From NCBI RefSeq assembly GCF_003097355.1, contig NZ_PYUI01000001.1:372001-436000 (forward strand): DNA of 64,000 bases, read 5' to 3'. Made by a program: the position numbers and the translations under genes. This DNA comes from Arthrobacter sp. H-02-3. Lineage in GTDB: Bacteria; Actinomycetota; Actinomycetes; Actinomycetales; Micrococcaceae. Shown piece by piece: positions 59,811 to 64,000 of the stretch; the stretch's first letter is position 1; every line of letters starts with the position of its first letter. The notes under the pieces are model-generated. The model ran no database searches, had not been told where the DNA came from, and worked only from the letters and a program-made list of their open reading frames with translations.

Positions 59811-60488
59811 TTACGCGACGACCACACCCAGATGCGTTGCGAGCAGCGGGGCCAGCAGGGTGAGCTGGTAGTCGTTGATCACGAGGCCGGCCAGGCTGCC
59901 CAGGCCGCTGATCGTGCGGAAGTCGGTGCCGCGGAGGTCGAAGTCCTTGAGCCGGGCTCCGGTGAAATCGAGGGTGCCGATCGTGCAGTTCTTCAAGGCG
60001 ACCCGGGTGGCGGTGCAGGAGCCCAGATCCAACTCGTTGATGATGCAGTCGCTGATCTGCACGTCGGTGAGCTTGGATCCGCGCAGGTTCACGTAGTCGA
60101 GTTTGCCGCCGTCGATCCGCACCGACTGCCAGCCGCTTTCGTAGAGCTCCGCCGATCCCCAGCGGGGATTGCCGATCTCCACGTCGCGCAGGCTGGTCCG
60201 GGCGGCCGTCAGCACCGGGGCGTAGACCTCGGTGAGGATGCAGTCGCGGAAGGTGGCGCCGCGCAACTGGGTCTCATTGAACGACACCCCTGCGAACTCG
60301 CACTCGGCAAAGTCCGTGCCGCCAAGGTCCAGGCCGTCGGCCGACGCGCGGCTGTACCGGCCACCGTCGTACCGAATACCGCGCCGGAAGTCCGGGGCGG
60401 GCTCATCCCGCAACTCCCCCGGCCGAACCGGCGCGAGGCGGGGGGCGGTGACTTTGGGCGCCTTGGCCGCCCCGGTGTGCCGGACCAT
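59811..60488 (-). CDS. Pentapeptide repeat protein
   Basis: A 225-residue protein with a right-handed pentapeptide helix: DLGGTDFAECEFAGVSF, NLRGSKLTDVQISDCIIN, LDFTGARLKDFDLRGTDF and similar A(D/N)LxX blocks. The N-terminal 35 residues are unordered and basic. The C-terminus is hydrophobic. Members of this fold include DNA-gyrase-binding (MfpA-like) proteins, but the function here is unknown. Its ATG overlaps the stop of the SRPBCC gene upstream by one base, so they are translated together. Confidence 0.82.
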   Translation of the reverse strand: MVRHTGAAKAPKVTAPRLAPVRPGELRDEPAPDFRRGIRYDGGRYSRASADGLDLGGTDFAECEFAGVSFNETQLRGATFRDCILTEVYAPVLTAARTSLRDVEIGNPRWGSAELYESGWQSVRIDGGKLDYVNLRGSKLTDVQISDCIINELDLGSCTATRVALKNCTIGTLDFTGARLKDFDLRGTDFRTISGLGSLAGLVINDYQLTLLAPLLATHLGVVVA

Positions 60489-60961
60489 CAGAGCGACTCG
60501 GCTTTGGCTGCGATTTCCGCCAGGTCCTTCGCGAGCGCCTTGCGGGTGATGCGCATGCCGAGCGGACCGAACACGGTGAGCATGATCTTGCTGAAACGGG
60601 TGGGGCTGGCGAGCTCGGCACCGAATGTCAGCGTGAGGTCAGTGCCGCCGTCGCGCTCCGCCAGGGAGAAGCGCGAGGTGTAGTCCGCGCCGCCCTGGAG
60701 AGCCTTTACGGTGGTGCCGCCGCCCCGGCCGTTCGACGGCGCCTCGCACTGGGAGACCCACATCTCCACCGTTTCCGAGCGCCCCATCATGGTGCGGGTT
60801 TCCTTCCAGCGGGTCCCCACGGCATAGGGTCCATCGGTGAGCATCTGGATCGCGTCAACGCCGGACAGGGTTGCGGCAGATGCGGGAATGTCCGACACCA
60901 CCGCCCAGACCGAGTCCGCCGGAGCCTTGATGTGCTGCGTGAGAGTGGTCTTGTGGTCCAT
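60488..60961 (-). CDS. SRPBCC family protein (START-like)
   Basis: A 157-residue protein from Met at 60961. MDHKTTLTQHIKAPADSVWA and VGTRWKETRTMMGRSETVEM are typical of the AHSA1/START-like SRPBCC fold. Translationally coupled to the pentapeptide gene downstream (TGATG overlap). An earlier start at 61063 lies outside the fold. The ligand is unknown. Confidence 0.78.
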   Translation of the reverse strand: MDHKTTLTQHIKAPADSVWAVVSDIPASAATLSGVDAIQMLTDGPYAVGTRWKETRTMMGRSETVEMWVSQCEAPSNGRGGGTTVKALQGGADYTSRFSLAERDGGTDLTLTFGAELASPTRFSKIMLTVFGPLGMRITRKALAKDLAEIAAKAESL

Positions 60962-61087
60962 GACTCCGAGCCTAGCCCGGGGAGCGCCCGCCGGGAAAAG
61001 CCCCCAGGGTTCGCGCCGCTCTGCCGCGGCCGGCGGCGACATCCACCGATCAGCTCGCGGCACCTTTTTGGACGGGGCCCCTTGAAG

Positions 61088-61102
61088 TAGTAAGCATGCT
61101 TT
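61088..61102 (+). promoter_or_regulatory. TAGTAAGCATG motif upstream of CsbD gene
   Basis: TAGTAAGCATG at 61088-61098 lies in the palindromic AAGCATGCTT and about 60 bases from the ATG. The reverse complement CATGCTTACTA occurs upstream of the GG-leader gene at 35029-35039. It could be a shared stress-promoter element, but only two instances were found. Confidence 0.35.
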
Positions 61103-61157
61103 GTGTTATGGTGTTCGGACAGTGAATTTCTACCGGAAACGAAAGGTGGCCTGCACC

Positions 61158-61334
61158 ATGGGTATCGGAGACAAGATTCAGAACGAAGCGGAGCACCTTG
61201 GCGGCAAGGCCAAGGAAGCCGCAGGAAACGCGACTGACAACGACCAGCTGCGGGCCGAGGGGCAGCGCGACCAGGTTGTAGCCGACGCGAAGAAGGTCGG
61301 CGAAAACGTCAAAGACGCTTTCAAAAAGGACTAG
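61158..61334 (+). CDS. CsbD-family stress protein
   Basis: A 58-residue hydrophilic protein, MGIGDKIQNEAEHLGGKAKE and a following GNATDNDQLRAEGQRDQV, the CsbD signature. These are abundant general-stress proteins in actinobacteria, of unknown molecular function. ATG at 61158 follows GAAAGGTGG. An upstream TAGTAAGCATGCTT motif may be part of the promoter. A strong terminator follows. Confidence 0.9.
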   Translation: MGIGDKIQNEAEHLGGKAKEAAGNATDNDQLRAEGQRDQVVADAKKVGENVKDAFKKD

Positions 61335-61349
61335 TCCTTTTCAAGAATT

Positions 61350-61394
61350 GCGGCGCCGGACTTTCCTTTGGGGGATGTCCGGCGCCGCTTTTTT
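61350..61394 (+). terminator. Rho-independent terminator of the CsbD gene
   Basis: A perfect 12-bp stem (GCGGCGCCGGAC at 61350-61361, complement at 61377-61388), a 15-base loop, and then TTTTTT at 61389-61394. It lies 16 bases after the stop and is the clearest intrinsic terminator in the window. Confidence 0.9.
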
Positions 61395-61451
61395 GTGCCC
61401 TCCGGGCGAACATCCTGCAACAATGGCCCAAACAGCCACAGAGGGGACAGC

Positions 61452-62222
61452 ATGGCACGCACCGAGGCAGACCACGGCAAGCCCGCAAGCCGGGATCTCA
61501 GCAACGTCGACCTGAGCCAGGCCAGCGCCGCGGCCGGCGGTTCGCGGGTGCTGCGAGGTTACCTGGCGACGCCGGAGGGCGAGGGGCCTTTCCCGGCGGT
61601 CCTGATGATCCACGAAGCGTTCGGCCTCAACGACATCACGGTCCGCCACGCTGACAGGTTGGCGGCGGCGGGATACCTGACGCTGGCCGTTGATCTGTTC
61701 AGCGACGGCGGCGCCCGCCGCTGCCTCGTGGCCACCATGCGGGCGCTGGCGGCGGGCGAGGGACGGGCCTTCACCGACCTGGCGACAGCCCGGGACTGGC
61801 TGCTGGAATCCGGCCGGACCACCGGCAAAATCGGCGTGATCGGGTTCTGCATGGGCGGCGGATTCGCCCTGCTCCTGGCCAATGACCGCTTCGACGCCGC
61901 GGCCGTCAACTACGGCCGGCTCCCCAAGAACCCCGAGAAGGCCCTGGCCGGCGCCTGCCCGGTGGTGGGCAACTTTGGCGGCAAGGACCGCAGCATTCCC
62001 GGCGGGGCGGCGAAGCTTGAGTCCGTCCTGGACCGGCTCGGAGTGGAAAACGATGTCAAGGAGTTCCCCTCCGCCGGGCACGCGTTCCTCAATGACGCGG
62101 AGGCCGGACCGAGGGCGCTGCGGCCGCTCTTCCGGGTCATGGGCGTCGGCCCCGATCCGCAGTCGGCTCCGGAAGCCTGGCAGCGGATCGAGGACCACTT
62201 CGCTGAGCATCTGAAGGCGTGA
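61452..62222 (+). CDS. Dienelactone hydrolase-family protein
   Basis: A 256-residue alpha/beta hydrolase. The nucleophile Cys133 lies in GFCMGGG, an acidic member in HEAFGLND, an Asp in GNFGGKDRS and the His in SAGHAFLN, matching the dienelactone hydrolase Cys-His-Asp triad. It may act on lactones of aromatic degradation or other small esters. ATG at 61452 follows GAGGGGACAG; an earlier start at 61368 overlaps the CsbD terminator. Confidence 0.88.
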   Translation: MARTEADHGKPASRDLSNVDLSQASAAAGGSRVLRGYLATPEGEGPFPAVLMIHEAFGLNDITVRHADRLAAAGYLTLAVDLFSDGGARRCLVATMRALAAGEGRAFTDLATARDWLLESGRTTGKIGVIGFCMGGGFALLLANDRFDAAAVNYGRLPKNPEKALAGACPVVGNFGGKDRSIPGGAAKLESVLDRLGVENDVKEFPSAGHAFLNDAEAGPRALRPLFRVMGVGPDPQSAPEAWQRIEDHFAEHLKA

Positions 62223-62255
62223 GCATTTGAAAGCCTGAGCGACCGCGTGTTCCGC

Positions 62256-62315
62256 ATCGGCTGCTCCGAAACCGCCCTCATGGGGTTCCAGAAGGGCGGT
62301 TACGGAGCAATCGAT
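62256..62315. terminator. Long hairpin between convergent hydrolase and permease genes
   Basis: An inverted repeat with an outer arm ATCGGCTGCTCCG (62256-62268, partner at 62303-62315, two mismatches) and an inner perfect 9-bp stem AACCGCCCT/AGGGCGGTT (62270-62278, 62293-62301). It lies between two convergent genes and its outer words resemble the 34.94 kb hairpin. Confidence 0.65.
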
Positions 62316-62333
62316 GGGCACCAGCGGCGGCTC

Positions 62334-63794
62334 CTAGCTGTAGAGCTCGCTCTTGGGTGCGTTGTGCTTGACCTTCTGCCAGCCCATCCACAGCATGAGG
62401 GCGAAGAACGGAACGGTGGCGAGGGTCCACAGGCCGAGGTGGAAGACCTCGCCGGTCTTGCTGGTCATGGTATCGAAGCCGATCAGCACGGTGATCGCCA
62501 GGAGCGCGAGCAGTCCGGCCCAGCTGGTCCACGGCGAGCCCGGCATCGGGAGGCTGGAGACGCGGCCCTTCTGGTGGCGCAGCGCGATCTGGCTGGCGAA
62601 GATGGCGCCCCACGTGAAGATCACGCCGATCGAGGCGGTGTTCAGCGCGAGGTCGAAGGCGTGCGAGCCGCCCAGCCAGATGTTCAGCAGGATGCCCACC
62701 AGGTAGAAGGCGGCGATGGCGAGGATGGCCGCGTACGGCACGTGCCGCTTGGACATCCTGGTGAGCCACTGCGGGGCATGTCCGTTGTTGGCCATGGTGC
62801 GGAAGACTCGGCCGATCGAGTACAGGCCCGAGTTGCAGGAGGACAGAGCGGCGGTGATGACGATCATGTTCATGACGTCGCCCACCCAGCCAAGGCCCAT
62901 CTGGCCGAAGACGGTGACGAACGGGGACACGCCGGCCTTGTACTGGTCCGACGGCAGCAGCATGGCCAGCAGCAGTACGGAACCGACGTAGAAGACCACA
63001 ATGCGCAGTACGACGGCGCGGATCGCCTTGGGCACTTCGCGCTTGGCGTTTTCCATCTCGCCGGCGGTGATGCCGACGAGTTCGATGCCGTTGTACGCGA
63101 AGATCACGGCGTTCAGCACCAGGACCATGACAAGGGCGCCCTTGGGGAACATCCCGCCGTCGTCGGCAAAGAGGTTGGCCACCGAGGCGTGGCCCGCGCC
63201 CACCTTGGCGTTGGTGACCACCATGAAGGTGCCCACAGCCAGGAAGATCAGGATGGCGCCGACCTTGAGGCAGGACGCCCAGAATTCGAACTCGCCGAAC
63301 GCCTTGACGCTGAACAGGTTCACGGCCACCAGCAGCGCGAGCGCCGCAATCGCGGAGGCTTCCACCGGCACGTTGGGGAAGAAGAACTGGAAGTACAGGC
63401 CGATCGCGATCAGTTCCGCGATCCCGGTCATGCCCCAGTTGATGAAGTACATCCAGCCGGAGATGAAGGCGCCCTTCTTGCCGAACATTTCGCCGGCGTA
63501 GCTGACGAAGGAGCCCGAGGTCTGCCGGTACATGATGAGCTCGCCGAGGGCCCGCATCAGCAGGTAGGCGATCACGCCGGCAATGGCGTAGGAGAAGATC
63601 AGCGCGGGGCCGGTGGAGGCCAGGCGTCCGCCGGCTCCCATGAACAGGCCGACGCCGATTGCGCCGCCCATCGAGATCATCGTCACGTGGCGGCCGCTCA
63701 GGGTCTTCTTGTAGCCCTCGGCGCTGAGAGTCGAGTCGACGACGGCGGGTTGCGCCGGCGCGCTCTGAAGTTCGGTGGAAGTACTTTGTGGCAC
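62334..63794 (-). CDS. APC-family amino acid permease
   Basis: A 486-residue amino acid-polyamine-organocation transporter with about 12 TM helices. The N-terminal SMGGAIGVGLFMGAGGRLA, GTFMVVTNAKVGAGHASVAN, FAYNGIELVGITAGEMENAK and RVFRTMANNGHAPQWLTRMS are typical of AnsP/CycA-like permeases. Asparagine, D-serine/D-alanine/glycine or similar amino acids are plausible. A GTG start at 63794 follows AAGGA. It converges with the dienelactone hydrolase gene. Confidence 0.88.
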   Translation of the reverse strand: MPQSTSTELQSAPAQPAVVDSTLSAEGYKKTLSGRHVTMISMGGAIGVGLFMGAGGRLASTGPALIFSYAIAGVIAYLLMRALGELIMYRQTSGSFVSYAGEMFGKKGAFISGWMYFINWGMTGIAELIAIGLYFQFFFPNVPVEASAIAALALLVAVNLFSVKAFGEFEFWASCLKVGAILIFLAVGTFMVVTNAKVGAGHASVANLFADDGGMFPKGALVMVLVLNAVIFAYNGIELVGITAGEMENAKREVPKAIRAVVLRIVVFYVGSVLLLAMLLPSDQYKAGVSPFVTVFGQMGLGWVGDVMNMIVITAALSSCNSGLYSIGRVFRTMANNGHAPQWLTRMSKRHVPYAAILAIAAFYLVGILLNIWLGGSHAFDLALNTASIGVIFTWGAIFASQIALRHQKGRVSSLPMPGSPWTSWAGLLALLAITVLIGFDTMTSKTGEVFHLGLWTLATVPFFALMLWMGWQKVKHNAPKSELYS

Positions 63795-64000
63795 AACAGT
63801 TCCTTGCAGGTCGGATTAGGGCCGGGACGGGACCGGGATTCGGTTACACAACATGCGGGTTTGCCCCGGCGGGGCGGCAGCGTGTACCGAACCTCACAAA
63901 GTCAAAGCTTCGCGCGGCTCATCCATCGTACTAGAATTCCCGGCCGCACCGTGACGCGGGCAACACCAGACGGGCACTATGCCTAATTAATGATGCCCGA
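63795..64000. other. Upstream region of the permease gene, window end
   Basis: No gene is supported in these 206 bases. They should carry the permease promoter; no clear -35/-10 pair or operator stands out. The region runs off the window. Confidence 0.45.

Noticed and set aside
1..64000. tRNA, rRNA, IS element or prophage
   Set aside because: No cloverleaf-like or rRNA sequence, transposase, integrase or phage structural gene was recognised in any gap or frame.

Overview
The window is one contiguous, gene-dense, high-GC chromosomal segment. Gene content and style point to an Arthrobacter/Pseudarthrobacter-type actinomycete (Micrococcaceae): GTG starts, menaquinone genes, LytR-CpsA-Psr proteins, an actinobacterial phenylacetate pathway, a GAF-ANTAR regulator and a CsbD stress protein. 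That placement is inference from the sequence. I saw no rRNA, tRNA, CRISPR array, insertion sequence or prophage gene.

Layout. 0-13 kb: three scattered menaquinone genes (menF, menD, menC), a three-gene polar amino acid ABC importer, an AbiEi-like/endonuclease-like gene bracketed by short repeats, argS translationally coupled to menD, and a PhoX-type phosphatase. 13-24.4 kb: a PAP2 phosphatase, an MFS transporter, a GAF-ANTAR regulator, an orphan MinD/ParA-like ATPase, a metallo-beta-lactamase-fold hydrolase, a 2-oxo acid dehydrogenase operon (E1alpha-E1beta-E2) divergent from an Lrp/AsnC regulator, and galU. 24.4-29.4 kb: the phenylacetyl-CoA epoxidase operon paaABCDE plus a PaaG-like isomerase. 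29.4-35 kb: a small STAS-like gene, two LytR-CpsA-Psr genes and an oligopeptidase B-like S9 peptidase. 35-38.5 kb: a two-gene unit made of a duplicated-repeat protein with a GG-type leader-like N-terminus and a membrane protein that joins a PqqD-like domain, an M50 zinc protease core and a CxxC-containing extracytoplasmic domain. 38.5-43.3 kb: a reductase-domain gene, an acetyltransferase with a nearby gene remnant, and pta-ackA. 43.5-49.5 kb: paaI, paaK, the TetR regulator paaR, a VOC protein, paaZ and a second hotdog thioesterase. 49.7-64 kb: flavohemoglobin, a large cell-wall-anchored S1 protease, a tyrosine phosphatase, an SGNH hydrolase, a second acetyltransferase, a beta-oxidation operon (thiolase, crotonase, 3-hydroxyacyl-CoA dehydrogenase), pentapeptide and SRPBCC proteins, CsbD, a dienelactone hydrolase and an amino acid permease.

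How it fits together. Phenylacetate is activated by PaaK, epoxidised by PaaABCDE, isomerised by the PaaG-like enzyme, opened and oxidised by PaaZ, and shortened by the thiolase/crotonase/dehydrogenase operon. The acetyl-CoA formed can pass through Pta-AckA. A recurring palindrome around ACCGACCGTTCGTTC lies upstream of five of these units (paaA, paaI, paaR, paaZ/thioesterase, thiolase) and probably marks a PaaR regulon spread over 30 kb.

The most novel-looking unit is the 35.1-38.4 kb pair. It looks like a dedicated secretion or maturation system for a repeat protein. A family of long-stem hairpins, many with large or nested loops, marks a large share of the transcription-unit ends.
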